Assembly (NCBI GenBank): GCA_036386415.1
Contig: DASVVT010000095.1
Coordinates: 18,202 to 82,201, forward strand
DNA from: DASVVT01 sp036386415
GTDB lineage: Bacteria; Acidobacteriota; Blastocatellia; Pyrinomonadales; Pyrinomonadaceae
Length of the DNA stretch: 64,000 nt
Direction: 5' to 3'
The notes under the pieces are model-generated. The model searched no databases and was not told the origin of the DNA. It was given only the letters and a program-made list of their open reading frames with translations. A program made the position numbers and the translations under genes. This document shows positions 32,332 to 41,484 of the stretch, piece by piece. The first letter of the stretch is position 1. The number at the start of each line of letters is the position of its first letter.

Positions 32332-32537
32332 AATAAGGCCGCCGACACCTGTTTTAACCTCGCCGACAGATGTTCTAAGCCTGCCGACACGCGTTTTAAC
32401 TCTGCTGACGGATGTTCTGAAGCCTCCGACACACGTTTTTTCTCCGCCAACAGGCGTACAAAGTCCATCGACACTTGTACAAAACCCGCCGACACGCGCG
32501 CAAAGTCCATCGACACATGTGAAAAATGTGCCGACAA
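32295..32537 (-). CDS. 80-residue heptad coiled-coil ORF from a 21-bp array
   Basis: Read on the minus strand, the array gives seven-residue repeats of the form V-S-x-x-F/L-x-x (SMDFARV, SAGFVQV, SAELKRV), with a 4-3 hydrophobic spacing that fits a coiled coil. It overlaps the 3' end of the PilT-like gene by 37 bp. No clear ribosome site, so translation is unproven. No homologue recognised. Confidence 0.35.
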   Translation of the reverse strand: MSAHFSHVSMDFARVSAGFVQVSMDFVRLLAEKKRVSEASEHPSAELKRVSAGLEHLSARLKQVSAALFYRSIISSIELS

Positions 32538-32571
32538 GCGTGCAAAACGTGCCGATCTGCGCGCCGGGTCA
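32341..32571. repeat. 21-bp tandem array (11 units)
   Basis: Units of the type GCCGACACGCGTTTTAACTC begin at 32341, 32362, 32383 and so on to 32551 with strict 21-bp spacing. Both strands are largely free of stops. No spacers exist, so it is not a CRISPR. Confidence 0.88.
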
Positions 32572-32741
32572 CTCCTGACTGCGGCAAGCCGGCGCGACGG
32601 GTCAGTCAGTACCCGGAGCGGTAGCGAAGGGGTTGCCGCTGAGTGCGACCCTCAAGTTGAGTAGCAGCCAACGCTTCTGGCATAGCGCGTGCGAAGATAC
32701 CTCCATTGCAGGCATAAACCCCTGCAATCGCCTCCTGATGG
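32572..32741. other. non-coding stretch with a hairpin before a terminator
   Basis: No supportable ORF. A stem ATTGCAGG/CCTGCAAT lies at 32704-32728. It may be the tail of the pilT transcript or a small RNA ending at the terminator at 32742. Confidence 0.4.
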
Positions 32742-32783
32742 GGCGATGTGCATAGGCTCTATGCACGCTCGCCGTCCCTTTTT
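32742..32783 (+). terminator. rho-independent terminator before the receiver-kinase gene
   Basis: A two-part stem: GGCGA/TCGCC outside and GTGCATAG/CTATGCAC inside, then GTCCCTTTTT. Confidence 0.7.
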
Positions 32784-32878
32784 GTCCCGGCCTATGTATG
32801 CTCGTTTTCATCCGGGCTTAACAGATCAACGCCGCTCCATACTTTACAGAGAAGGCTACACGTGCGGGTGACCAAAGA

Positions 32879-34273
32879 ATGATATTCGCTCCCCCAAAGG
32901 CGCCTCTGGCTGCCATGCCCTACCTGAGACCTAATGACATAGAGAACAACCGGCGCATTCTCATCGTCGATGACGAGCCGTCTATCCGCGAGGTCTTCTC
33001 CGCTTGCCTGAGCGCGCGTTACTCCTGCGTGACGGCCACCGGCGTCAAAGAAGCGCTGGCGCATCTGGCGCGTGAGCCCTTTGCCATCGTTCTCACGGAC
33101 GTGTACATGCCTGGGCTGAGCGGCGTCGAGTTGCTGCGCGAAGTCGTCGCGCGCTACCCGGACACGGCTGTGATCATGGTCTCAGGCATTGATCGCACAC
33201 AGCGCGTGCTGGATACCCTGCGCCTCGGTGCTTTCGATTATCTCATCAAGCCCTGCGACCTGGACGTGCTCGAACACAGCGTCGAGCGTGCCCTGGAGCG
33301 CCGCGCTCTGCTCTGCTCCGGTCGCCGCTATAAACAGGATTTGGAGAAACAGAACACGGAGCTTGCGCGCCGCAAAGCCGAGCTCGAACGCTTGCAGGCT
33401 CAGATCGTGCATAACGAAAAGATGGCAAGTCTGGGACAACTGGCCGCAGGGGTTGCACATGAGCTGAACAACCCGGCTGGCTTCATTCACGGCAACATGG
33501 ACATCTTGAGCGAGTACGCGACCGGACTCGAACGCCTCTTGAGCCTCTACGACGCGCTCACTTTACCGGCGGAGCTGTCCGAGCAGGTTCAGGCTCTCAA
33601 AGAAGAGATCGACTACCGTGAATCGCTGGCCGACCTGCGCTCCATCATAGACGACTGTCGCGACGGGGCTGAGCGCATCTGTGATGTCGTCCAGAACCTG
33701 CGCACCTTCTCGCGCCTGGACGAAGCCGAATACAAGAAGGTCGATCTGCACGAGGGAATCGAATCGACCGTCCGGTTGCTTTCGCGCTACTACACTTCAG
33801 GCACGGTCATGCTCAAGCGCGACTACGGCCAACTGCCGCCCGTCGATTGCTTCGCCGGACAGCTCAACCAGGTCTGGATGAACCTTCTGGTCAACGCCGC
33901 ACAGGCTGTGCGCGAGGGCGGCGAGGTGACGATCAAGACGCGACTGGTGTGCGAGACGGTGATGGTCACAATCACTGATAACGGATGCGGCATCGCGCCC
34001 GAACATCTGGACAAAATCTTCGACCCGTTCTTCACGACCAAGCCCGTGGGCGACGGTACGGGCTTAGGTCTCTCCATCACGCACAGCGTCATAGAGCGTC
34101 ACGGCGGCTTCATCAAGGTCGAGAGCCGTCTCGGGCAGGGCACGACTTTCAGGGTCACGATCCCGGTTGATGCCAGGCCGCGCCCTAAAGCCTTGCGCGC
34201 CGAAGCGGGACACGAACGCGCCGTCTCGAATATCACCCAATCAGCAAAGGACTTTTACTTTCATGCCTCATAA
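32879..34273 (+). CDS. receiver-histidine kinase hybrid
   Basis: 464 residues with the receiver first: RILIVDDEPSIRE, phospho-acceptor Asp in LTDVYMPG, Lys in YLIKPCD. A coiled coil (LEKQNTELARRKAELERLQAQ) leads to HisKA with the His in GVAHELNNPAGF, then HATPase_c with N box MNLLVNAAQAV, G1 DNGCGIAPEHL and G2 GDGTGLGLSI. The receiver probably controls the kinase. Its end overlaps the next gene by 11 bp, so the two proteins likely form one pathway. A second ATG at 32915 is possible. Confidence 0.93.
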   Translation: MIFAPPKAPLAAMPYLRPNDIENNRRILIVDDEPSIREVFSACLSARYSCVTATGVKEALAHLAREPFAIVLTDVYMPGLSGVELLREVVARYPDTAVIMVSGIDRTQRVLDTLRLGAFDYLIKPCDLDVLEHSVERALERRALLCSGRRYKQDLEKQNTELARRKAELERLQAQIVHNEKMASLGQLAAGVAHELNNPAGFIHGNMDILSEYATGLERLLSLYDALTLPAELSEQVQALKEEIDYRESLADLRSIIDDCRDGAERICDVVQNLRTFSRLDEAEYKKVDLHEGIESTVRLLSRYYTSGTVMLKRDYGQLPPVDCFAGQLNQVWMNLLVNAAQAVREGGEVTIKTRLVCETVMVTITDNGCGIAPEHLDKIFDPFFTTKPVGDGTGLGLSITHSVIERHGGFIKVESRLGQGTTFRVTIPVDARPRPKALRAEAGHERAVSNITQSAKDFYFHAS

Positions 34274-36017
34274 GATCATGCTCGTCGATGACGAGCCAGC
34301 CAACCTGCGCCTCCTGGAAAGGCTCTTCCGCCGCGACTATCAAGTCCTCACGGCCTCTTCAGGCATGGAGGCGCTGCATCTGCTTGAGCAGCATGATGTC
34401 GCGCTGCTCATCACAGACCAGCGCATGCCCGGCATGTCCGGTATAGAGCTTTTGAAGCGCACCGCAGACCTGCGGCCGCACATGGTTCGCATCATCCTCA
34501 CGGGCTACACGGACATCAGCTCGCTCGTCGAAGCGATCAACTGCGGCCAGGTCTACAAGTACGTTACCAAGCCCTGGAGCAACGAGGACTTACGGCAGAC
34601 CGTCGGTCGCGCGATAGAGCATTACGAGACGACGAAAGCGCGGCATGAGCTGGTGTTCGCCAATGAACGGCTGGGGCAACGCCTGCAAGAGATGACACAG
34701 GGATTCGTGCGCGCCATCGCCGATGCGCTCGATGCCAAGGATGATTACGTGCATGGTCACGCGCGGCGCGTCAGCGGCTACTCGACGGCCATTGGTCGTC
34801 GCCTCAAACTGGAAGCCAGCCTCCTCGAACAGCTACAGCTCGCGGCGCTGCTCCACGACATCGGCAAGATCGGGACGCCCGACCACATTCTACTCAAGCC
34901 AGCGCCGCTCACCGCGCAAGAGCGCGCCGTCATGCAGCTCCACTCGGAGCGCGGCGCGCGTATGCTGGCGGGCATTTCGGAGATGCACGAAGTGGCGGCG
35001 GCTGTGCGCCACCACCATGAGCGTTTCGACGGCACGGGCTACCCCGAAGGCTTATACGGCGAGCAGATTCCACTTGCGGCGCGCATCATCGCGGTCGCAG
35101 ATGCTTATGACGCCATGACCAGCCCGCGCCCTTTTCGCGAGGCGCTGGATCACGAAGCGGCGCTACAGCTCCTGGAGAGCGGAGCGGGCACACAGTTCGA
35201 CCCGTTGATCGTGCGCGCCTTCAGCGACTTCGAGGCCATCTCGCAAATACGCCGCAGCATCTCGGCTGGGCACTACGGCGCGCGCCTCTCTATCGCTCCG
35301 CTCGCTTCACGCGTCAACGAGTTTACGTTTAACGAGCTGGTACGCGAGATCGAATCTGAGCCAGTCCTCGCCGCCTGCGTGCTCAGAGCCGCCAACACCG
35401 GATTCAATGAAGCCCCGACCGCAAAACTTCAAGAGGCTTGTGAGCGGCTGGGCGACTCGCGTCTGCGCTCGATAATCGAGCGCAACTGCCTGCACGATGA
35501 ACACAGTGGCAGCCCCAAACGGCTCTGGGAACACTCGCTGCGCTGCGCTGCCTCTGCGCGCCTGCTCGCAGAGCAGACAGCGGTCATCGACCCCGATGAT
35601 GCCTACACGCTCGGCCTGCTTCACGACACCGGAGAGATATTGTTCCGCTCGCTTTTTCCCGCCGAGATGGACTCGATGCAGCACCTCACAGGCGATGAGC
35701 GCGAACTGACGGAGGTCGTCGCCTTTGGCGTGGATCACGCACAGGTCGGCCAGTGGATACTGGAATCGTGCGGCGTGCCGCGCCTCCTAACGGTCCCCGT
35801 GCAGACCCACCACGACGTGATGCGCATGAACGACCCTGCCGCGCTGCTCCTGCACGTCGCGAACGCCGTGGCGCGCGCCGACGATGCCTACAAGGTCACG
35901 GCGCTCGACGCGCTGGGCTCCGACCGGCTCGCCCTCATGGGTCTCAGCCGCGCCGACCTCGCCAGCGTCCATAAACGCACCGCCGCCGCCATCGAACAGC
36001 AAGAACTCATCGTCTGA
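34263..36017 (+). CDS. receiver-HD-GYP-HDOD protein (RpfG-like)
   Basis: 584 residues. Receiver at 1-125 (IMLVDDEPANL, Asp in LITDQRMPG, Lys in VTKPWS), HD-GYP at about 150-345 (HDIGKIGTPDHILLK, HHERFDGTGYPEGL, VADAYDAMTSPRPF), a shorter HDOD-like domain at 370-584 (LGLLHDTGEILF, VDHAQVGQWILE). HD-GYP domains hydrolyse cyclic di-GMP; the GYP motif and histidines are present. It starts inside the kinase gene. The HDOD extension is a less common addition and suggests a signalling hub. Confidence 0.92.
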   Translation: MPHKIMLVDDEPANLRLLERLFRRDYQVLTASSGMEALHLLEQHDVALLITDQRMPGMSGIELLKRTADLRPHMVRIILTGYTDISSLVEAINCGQVYKYVTKPWSNEDLRQTVGRAIEHYETTKARHELVFANERLGQRLQEMTQGFVRAIADALDAKDDYVHGHARRVSGYSTAIGRRLKLEASLLEQLQLAALLHDIGKIGTPDHILLKPAPLTAQERAVMQLHSERGARMLAGISEMHEVAAAVRHHHERFDGTGYPEGLYGEQIPLAARIIAVADAYDAMTSPRPFREALDHEAALQLLESGAGTQFDPLIVRAFSDFEAISQIRRSISAGHYGARLSIAPLASRVNEFTFNELVREIESEPVLAACVLRAANTGFNEAPTAKLQEACERLGDSRLRSIIERNCLHDEHSGSPKRLWEHSLRCAASARLLAEQTAVIDPDDAYTLGLLHDTGEILFRSLFPAEMDSMQHLTGDERELTEVVAFGVDHAQVGQWILESCGVPRLLTVPVQTHHDVMRMNDPAALLLHVANAVARADDAYKVTALDALGSDRLALMGLSRADLASVHKRTAAAIEQQELIV

Positions 36018-36027
36018 GCAAGTCAAG

Positions 36028-36122
36028 AGAGCGTTTAAACGCAAAGGACGCTAAGGGTGCAGAAGGATTTTCCTCTGCGCCCTTTGCGATTCTCCTCCGC
36101 GCCCTTTGCGTTTAAACGCTCT
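36028..36122. repeat. intergenic hairpin, family A, copy 2
   Basis: GAGCGTTTAAACGCAAAGGA faces CCCTTTGCGTTTAAACGCTC with further CCTTTGCG units between. It follows the HD-GYP gene. Confidence 0.85.
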
Positions 36123-36183
36123 GTCTAGCCTTTCACTCAACCGCAATCTGCCGGACTCCTCTTGCTTATCCGATAGCAACATC

Positions 36184-36212
36184 TTGACGTGCCTGTCAGA
36201 CCGTTATACGTT
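36184..36212 (+). promoter_or_regulatory. candidate promoter for the first VWFA gene
   Basis: TTGACG, a 17-bp spacer, then TACGTT (weak -10). About 160 bp before the gene. Confidence 0.3.
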
Positions 36213-36373
36213 ATCTTGCGGTTTTTCGAGAGACACCTGGTTTCAAGATACATGGCACGCGCGCCGCTTCCGCAAGCTGCATGACCGTTTTGCGTCCATT
36301 CTCAAAGAATAAGGGCATCACGACCGAAGCTGCCATCATCAAACTGGACTCAGGCGAAGGGAGAAGTGGGATC

Positions 36374-38044
36374 ATGGAAGGCAAACGGCAAAAGGCACGG
36401 GGTAGAAGAGAGGCCGGATTATGGCGCATCCTGAAATTTTGCCTTCTGGTCGCTCCCCTCTGGCTTGCTCTGTTTACGCCGCCGCTGCTGTTGAGAGGCG
36501 AGGCGCAAGATGACACGGGCGTGCGCGCAGACCTTCCTGCGGGCGGTGAGCTGCGCATTGAAAACAGGCGCGGCAGCGTGACGATTGAGGTCTGGAACGA
36601 AAAACAGGTTGCGGTCGCCGCGACGATAGAAGGCAAGACGCCAGCCCGCTCGCCCGTCGTCATCCAGAGAACGGAGAAACTTCTCACCATCGGCGTGGCA
36701 AACGCGCCCGCTCAGATGACCGCTCGTGTCGATCTCACACTTCGCATCCCTGAACGCGCGCGCGTCGTAATCGTTACGACGACTGGCGAGATAGATGTGA
36801 GGGGGCTGCCCGCATCTCTCTCTGTGCAGACCGTGTGGGGGGATATACGCGCGAATCTTCCCGCTTCCACGGATGCGGATGTGACGGCGGAATCTCTGAA
36901 CGGGACGGTCGCCTCGACTCTCCCTGCTGCCTCGACGACGAACGCGAGCGAGCATCTCTTTCAGGCGCGCATCGGCGCAGGAGGCAAACCCGTACGCTTA
37001 CGCTCGACGCGCGGGCGCATCATTCTCTCAGCCACCGACGCGCCGCCAAACACGACGACTGTCGATGGCGCGCGAAGACCGCCGACGCTCTCCGGCACGG
37101 CAAACAACAGGCCGGGCGCGGGCACACCCGCAGACCCTTCAGCGACGCCGCAGGAAGTGGATGAGGATGACGTGATTCGTGTCGATACGGAACTGGTCAC
37201 GCTCAACGTGAGTGTCGTTGATCGCGGGACGAGTCGCGGCGTCGCCGGGCTCGTGCAGACAGATTTCAAGCTCTACGAAGATGGGGTCGAGCAACAGATC
37301 GCGCACTTCGATTCCTCGGCTGCGCCCTTCAACCTGGTTCTGCTCATAGACCTTTCAGGCTCAACGCATGAAATGGTAGAGATCATACGCGCCGCCGCCC
37401 TGCGCTTCGTAGAGGCGACGCGCCCCGCCGACAGCATCAGTGTGATCACCTTCGCGGGCACGGTCAATCTCATCTCGCCTCTGACCAGCGACCGCGTGTT
37501 GCTTCGCCAGCGCCTCAATGCGATGGACACGCTGCCTGGAGATACGAAACTTTACGACTCGACGGAATTCGCCATGAAGGAGGCTCTGAAGGGCGCTCGC
37601 AGTACGCGCCGCACCGCCGTGATCGCGATGAGCGACGGGCTCGACGGCACGCTTCCGAGCGTCAGAGGCGACGGCTCCCTGACCATCTCTTACAAAGACC
37701 TGTTAGATCACATACGGGAGTTCGACGGCGTTCTTTACTCGATCTGGGTCAACACGGAGTATGAATCTTTGAGCCCTGAAGACACGCAGCCGGAGGATTT
37801 CGACGCCGGTCACGACCGCATGAACGAGATGGCGGACGCAGGCGGCGGCATGTTCTACGAGGTGGAGAGACTGGACGACCTGGCGGGCGCTTACGAGCGC
37901 GTGGTCGCAGACCTCGGCACCGTCTACAGCCTCGGCTATCGCCCGTTGAACAAGCTGCGCGATGGTAAATGGCGCTCGATCCGCGTCGCCGTGGCGCGCC
38001 CGAACGCCGTCGCACGCGGCAAGCGCGGCTACTACGCGAACTAA
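36374..38044 (+). CDS. exported VWFA-domain protein with DUF4097-like N-domain
   Basis: 556 residues. Signal peptide/anchor (about 12-42), then a beta-solenoid-like domain of about 150 residues (ENRRGSVTIEVWNEKQVAV, TGEIDVRGLPASLSVQT) as in DUF4097 adhesins, a Pro/Thr linker, then the acidobacterial VWFA domain with MIDAS DLSGST, VITFAG and MSDGLDG. The ending RDGKWRSIRVAVARP with KRGYYAN is shared with the paralogue at 38790. GGAGAAG precedes the ATG at 36374. Likely surface or periplasmic, metal-dependent protein binding. Confidence 0.88.
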   Translation: MEGKRQKARGRREAGLWRILKFCLLVAPLWLALFTPPLLLRGEAQDDTGVRADLPAGGELRIENRRGSVTIEVWNEKQVAVAATIEGKTPARSPVVIQRTEKLLTIGVANAPAQMTARVDLTLRIPERARVVIVTTTGEIDVRGLPASLSVQTVWGDIRANLPASTDADVTAESLNGTVASTLPAASTTNASEHLFQARIGAGGKPVRLRSTRGRIILSATDAPPNTTTVDGARRPPTLSGTANNRPGAGTPADPSATPQEVDEDDVIRVDTELVTLNVSVVDRGTSRGVAGLVQTDFKLYEDGVEQQIAHFDSSAAPFNLVLLIDLSGSTHEMVEIIRAAALRFVEATRPADSISVITFAGTVNLISPLTSDRVLLRQRLNAMDTLPGDTKLYDSTEFAMKEALKGARSTRRTAVIAMSDGLDGTLPSVRGDGSLTISYKDLLDHIREFDGVLYSIWVNTEYESLSPEDTQPEDFDAGHDRMNEMADAGGGMFYEVERLDDLAGAYERVVADLGTVYSLGYRPLNKLRDGKWRSIRVAVARPNAVARGKRGYYAN

Positions 38045-38075
38045 AAGTGATGCGCTGGGGCTTACGTGAGGAAGC

Positions 38076-38651
38076 TTACCTGGCGAACAGTTGCTCGACC
38101 TCTAGCTGAAGGTCTGCGAAGACATCCGACTTGATCTTCTCTCCACGCTTGAACGTCTGACCCTCGTCGAAACCGTCGCCCGTCTGTCGGCGCACCTCGA
38201 CCGTCTCTGTCGTTTCATCCACCAGCCACAGCTCGCGCACACCGAGCGCGCCATAGGTATCAGCTTTAGTATTACGGTCGTAGATAGCAGAGCCGGGCGA
38301 GATGACTTCAATCACAAGGTCTGCCGTATTGCGGTGCGTCGGGTCGAGCCGCGACTCTGTATCTGCCGAGACGTAGAATAAGTCGGGCTCAAGGTGCGTC
38401 CTCGCCTCCGTCCAGATAGCCGCGCGTGGAAGGTATATACCGCCCGTATCGCTTGTGGCGAACAGGTGAGACATTAAGAACCGATTAAGCCGTTTGACGA
38501 TCTCATCGTGTGTGTGTTCGGGAGGCGGGGTCATATAAAGCACTCCTGCGATGAGTTCGAGTTTCGACCTGTCAGGTGGGTCGGGCAGTTGCCAGAACTC
38601 ATCGAGCGTGTACATCTTAACGAGCGGCGATGTGTTGATCCGTGAAACCAT
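38076..38651 (-). CDS. Uma2-family (DUF820) PD-(D/E)XK nuclease-like protein
   Basis: 191 residues with the family pattern: MYTLDEFWQLPD, KLELIAGVLYMTPPP, HTHDEIVKRL, LEPDLFYVS, ADLVIEVISPGSAIYDRNTKADTYGALGVRELWLVDE. The EV-SPG and K residues are the nuclease core. These genes are dispersed and often mobile in cyanobacteria and Acidobacteria; biological role unknown. It lies in reverse orientation between two VWFA paralogues. Confidence 0.93.
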   Translation of the reverse strand: MVSRINTSPLVKMYTLDEFWQLPDPPDRSKLELIAGVLYMTPPPEHTHDEIVKRLNRFLMSHLFATSDTGGIYLPRAAIWTEARTHLEPDLFYVSADTESRLDPTHRNTADLVIEVISPGSAIYDRNTKADTYGALGVRELWLVDETTETVEVRRQTGDGFDEGQTFKRGEKIKSDVFADLQLEVEQLFAR

Positions 38652-38732
38652 GACTGTCCTCCGCCACAGTATATCAAACTAAATCTATTGCAAGATATGG
38701 GACAAGCGATGATGGATTAGCCTTGAGCAGCA

Positions 38733-38762
38733 TTGAGCGCGTGAGGGCAAGTCAGGTATATT
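38733..38762 (+). promoter_or_regulatory. promoter of the second VWFA gene
   Basis: TTGAGC at 38733-38738, an 18-bp spacer, TATATT at 38757-38762, with the ATG 27 bp downstream. Confidence 0.55.
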
Positions 38763-38789
38763 ACTTTACTACTCCCCTGGAAACCTGAA

Positions 38790-39785
38790 ATGAAAGCTTG
38801 CTCTCGCATCTCGCCCGGTATTCCTCTGCGGCTGCTCTTCCTGCTGCTGGCCGTCGCCTGCTGCTACCCCTCGACTGTGTGGGCGCAGGCGAAGGGCGAA
38901 GAGGGTGACGAGACGATTCGCGTCGATACGGGACTCGTCGATCTTAACGTGAGCGTCTTTAACCATGACCCGCAGCGTGCGGTCGGCCAGTTGGTGCAGA
39001 AAGATTTTGTGGTACTTGAAGACGGGCAGCCTCAGGAGGTCGTCTTCTTCGCTTCGGCCTCGACCCCTTTCGACCTGGTGCTCCTGCTAGACCTTTCCGG
39101 CTCGACCAGCGATAAGCTGGATTTGATCCGCCGCTCGGCCAGGCGTTTCGTCGAAGCGGCGCGCCCGACGGATCGCATCGGCATCGTCACCTTCACGGAC
39201 GAGCCGAGCCTCATCTCGCCGCTCACATCTGACCGCGAAGAGCTTTTCAAGCGGATCAAGAAGATCAAGAAGCCGGATGGCGGCACAAGGTTCTGGGATG
39301 CGCTGCGTTATGTGCTGGAGATCGTCTTGAGAGAGTCGAACGGCTCACACCGCAGCGCCGTCGTCGTGATGACGGATGGCGTCGATAACAACTTGCCCGG
39401 TGTGCTCGGCAACGGCTCAGAGACGCGCTTCGAATATCTGCTGGAGATGGTCAAGCAATCCGAATCAATCGTGCTGCCGATCTACCTGGATACGGAACGC
39501 GAAATGGTCGAAAAACAGCGCGCGACGGAGATAACCTACATCATCGCGCGTGAGCAGCTCGCGCAACTCGCCGAGGAGAGCGGAAGCCTGGTTTACGAGG
39601 CGCGCCGCGTGGAAGATTTGAACGGCGTCTACGAGCAGGTGATACGCGATCTGGGAACCGTCTACAGCCTCGGCTATCGCCCGTCGAACAAACTGCGCGA
39701 TGGTAAATGGCGCACCGTGGCCGTGCGGCTCGTCGCGCGCCCCGACCTCGCGACCCGCACCAAGCGCGGATACTACGCCAATTAA
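38790..39785 (+). CDS. exported VWFA-domain protein (acidobacterial type)
   Basis: 331 residues: signal peptide (about 1-32, ending VWAQA) and one VWFA domain beginning IRVDTGLVDLNVSVF. MIDAS residues lie in DLSGSTSDKL, VTFTDEP and MTDGVD. The ending YSLGYRPSNKLRDGKWR and KRGYYAN is the same as in the paralogue. Probably binds extracytoplasmic proteins through a metal ion. Confidence 0.9.
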   Translation: MKACSRISPGIPLRLLFLLLAVACCYPSTVWAQAKGEEGDETIRVDTGLVDLNVSVFNHDPQRAVGQLVQKDFVVLEDGQPQEVVFFASASTPFDLVLLLDLSGSTSDKLDLIRRSARRFVEAARPTDRIGIVTFTDEPSLISPLTSDREELFKRIKKIKKPDGGTRFWDALRYVLEIVLRESNGSHRSAVVVMTDGVDNNLPGVLGNGSETRFEYLLEMVKQSESIVLPIYLDTEREMVEKQRATEITYIIAREQLAQLAEESGSLVYEARRVEDLNGVYEQVIRDLGTVYSLGYRPSNKLRDGKWRTVAVRLVARPDLATRTKRGYYAN

Positions 39786-39911
39786 AGATTAGTCCCTGGT
39801 CAGTGGTCAGTCGTCAGTTGTTTCGCTGCCGGTACTTGAATCTTCAGGACTCAAGGGGCATTAGACAAACAACTGACAACTGACCACGGACTACTGACCA
39901 CGGGCAAATCT
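39785..39911. repeat. intergenic hairpin, family C, copy 3
   Basis: GGTCAGTGGTCAGTCGTCAG faces CTGACAACTGACCACGGAC with a loop related, in inverted orientation, to that at 10337. Confidence 0.85.
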
Positions 39912-39951
39912 TTTTGCATCGTCGGGCGGCATTTGAGCGTCTAAGATTGGT

Positions 39952-41289
39952 ATGCGTATTCAAGGTCTGGGAATAAGCTTTTTCTGCGCCATAATCATCG
40001 GCTCTTTATTCTTTGGGGCGTGCGGGAATAAGCACTCAGGGATCACGACGGGCGGCCCGGCAACCGTTCTGCCGGTGGCGCGAACTCTGCCGCCGCTGCC
40101 TGTGCGTCCACTTTCGCCGAAGTTGAAGGCGATGCGCGAGCGCGCCATGCAAACTGCTTCCAACCTGCGCGAGCTGAGTTTCAGGGACGAGGTCGGAATG
40201 ACGGAGCTTTCGGGCTGGGAGTATGGCACGCGCACGCGCGAGATGGCGGAGGCGCTGGGCGGCGACGAGCTGCGCGCCTTAGGGCGGCTTGCTTCCGCTG
40301 GCGGCGCACTGCCCGAAGGGATTGACCTTGCACAGTTGGCGGCGAACTTCACTGCGCTGACGGCGGGCGCTACCTATTCGCCGCTCGACAAGCAGATTTT
40401 GCTGGTCGATAAGAACAAGGACGACTCGTTGCTCGCGCATGAGTTTGTGCATGCCTTGCAGGATCAGAATTTCGATCTCATGAAGCTGCTCGTCGTGCGT
40501 CCTTACAATTTCGACAGGACGGAAGCCGTCTTCGCCCTCATCGAAGGCGACGCGATGAACGTCCAGCGACGTGCAGATGAAGGGGACGCCTATGGCCGCA
40601 AATCTCTCGAAGAGATCACGCGGCAAGAGAACGGTCGCTTCGGCGATTACCGTAAAGAGGTCGGATACCTGTTCCCGCCGCTTTTAACCGAAACCTTTAT
40701 CTTTCGTTATCGTGACGGCGCGCGCTTTGTCGAATTTGTGAGACGGAGTAAGGGTCAACAGGGCGTTGACGCGTTGTTCAATCGACCGCCTGTCTCCAGC
40801 GAACAGATTCTGCATCCTGAAAAATATGCTCAAGGGGAGGCGCTGCGTGAGGTGCAAGTGGACGAGGGAGCGTTTGCAGGGAGCGGGTGGCGAGCCGTGA
40901 CTTCGACGCCTCTCGGCGAGATAGGGATTCGTGGATTGTTGATGGCTGGCGTCGCCGACCGTGAGGCGACACGCGCCGCCGCCGGATGGGGTGGTGATCG
41001 CGCCTATCTCTTCGAGCGCACGAGCGAGGGCAGCCTGCCTCTCTTTATCTGGAAGACTGTCTGGGACAGGCCGGTAGACGCGGAAGAATTTTTTCAGACT
41101 TACAACGCCCTTCAGCGTCGTCGCAACAACCTACAGGTGGGCAACGCCCTGACCTCCGGCGAAGAGGCGCGGATGATCTGGCGTGAGGCCGGACGCACGA
41201 CACTCATACACCGCGCCGCAGACTCAGTCATCATCGTTCGCGGCGCTGAAAGTGATCTCAATGCAGCGCTCGAACTGGCGCGGCGCTAA
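39952..41289 (+). CDS. lipoprotein with an HExxH metallopeptidase motif
   Basis: 445 residues. Lipobox at FFGAC (Cys about 24). The core LLAHEFVHALQDQNFDL carries HEFVH, the zinc-peptidase motif, preceded by DKQILLVDKNKDD and followed by a glutamate in ALIEGDAMNVQRR. The HALQDQ pattern occurs in an uncharacterised group of exported proteins of Acidobacteria and Chloroflexi. The second half has no recognised domain. Ends at a family B hairpin. Confidence 0.75.
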   Translation: MRIQGLGISFFCAIIIGSLFFGACGNKHSGITTGGPATVLPVARTLPPLPVRPLSPKLKAMRERAMQTASNLRELSFRDEVGMTELSGWEYGTRTREMAEALGGDELRALGRLASAGGALPEGIDLAQLAANFTALTAGATYSPLDKQILLVDKNKDDSLLAHEFVHALQDQNFDLMKLLVVRPYNFDRTEAVFALIEGDAMNVQRRADEGDAYGRKSLEEITRQENGRFGDYRKEVGYLFPPLLTETFIFRYRDGARFVEFVRRSKGQQGVDALFNRPPVSSEQILHPEKYAQGEALREVQVDEGAFAGSGWRAVTSTPLGEIGIRGLLMAGVADREATRAAAGWGGDRAYLFERTSEGSLPLFIWKTVWDRPVDAEEFFQTYNALQRRRNNLQVGNALTSGEEARMIWREAGRTTLIHRAADSVIIVRGAESDLNAALELARR

Positions 41290-41320
41290 AGGAAAGAGAG
41301 GCCGCGAACAGCAGAGAAAA

Positions 41321-41415
41321 AGGACGGGGACGATCCACTAAACGACACGAAGCGACACGAAAAGAGAGGTTCTTTCGTGTCGCTTCGTGTTACTTCGTGG
41401 ATCGTCCCCGTCCTC
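41321..41415. repeat. bidirectional hairpin, family B, copy 2
   Basis: An 18-bp outer stem (41321-41338 with 41398-41415) enclosing ACACGAA-type repeats and followed by CTTTTA. Nearly the same as at 6264; both sit between convergent genes. Confidence 0.85.
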
Positions 41416-41484
41416 TTTTATTCTGTTATCCGGTATGATTTCGTATGGTTTCGTGTGTCGCCGCCTACGTCTCGGATGCTGAGC

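Noticed and set aside
32341..32571. CRISPR-like periodic array
   Set aside because: Units are 21 bp with no unique spacers, and divergence is spread across the unit.
32602..32811. 69-codon minus-strand ORF
   Set aside because: It spans the terminator hairpin at 32742 and has no domain pattern.
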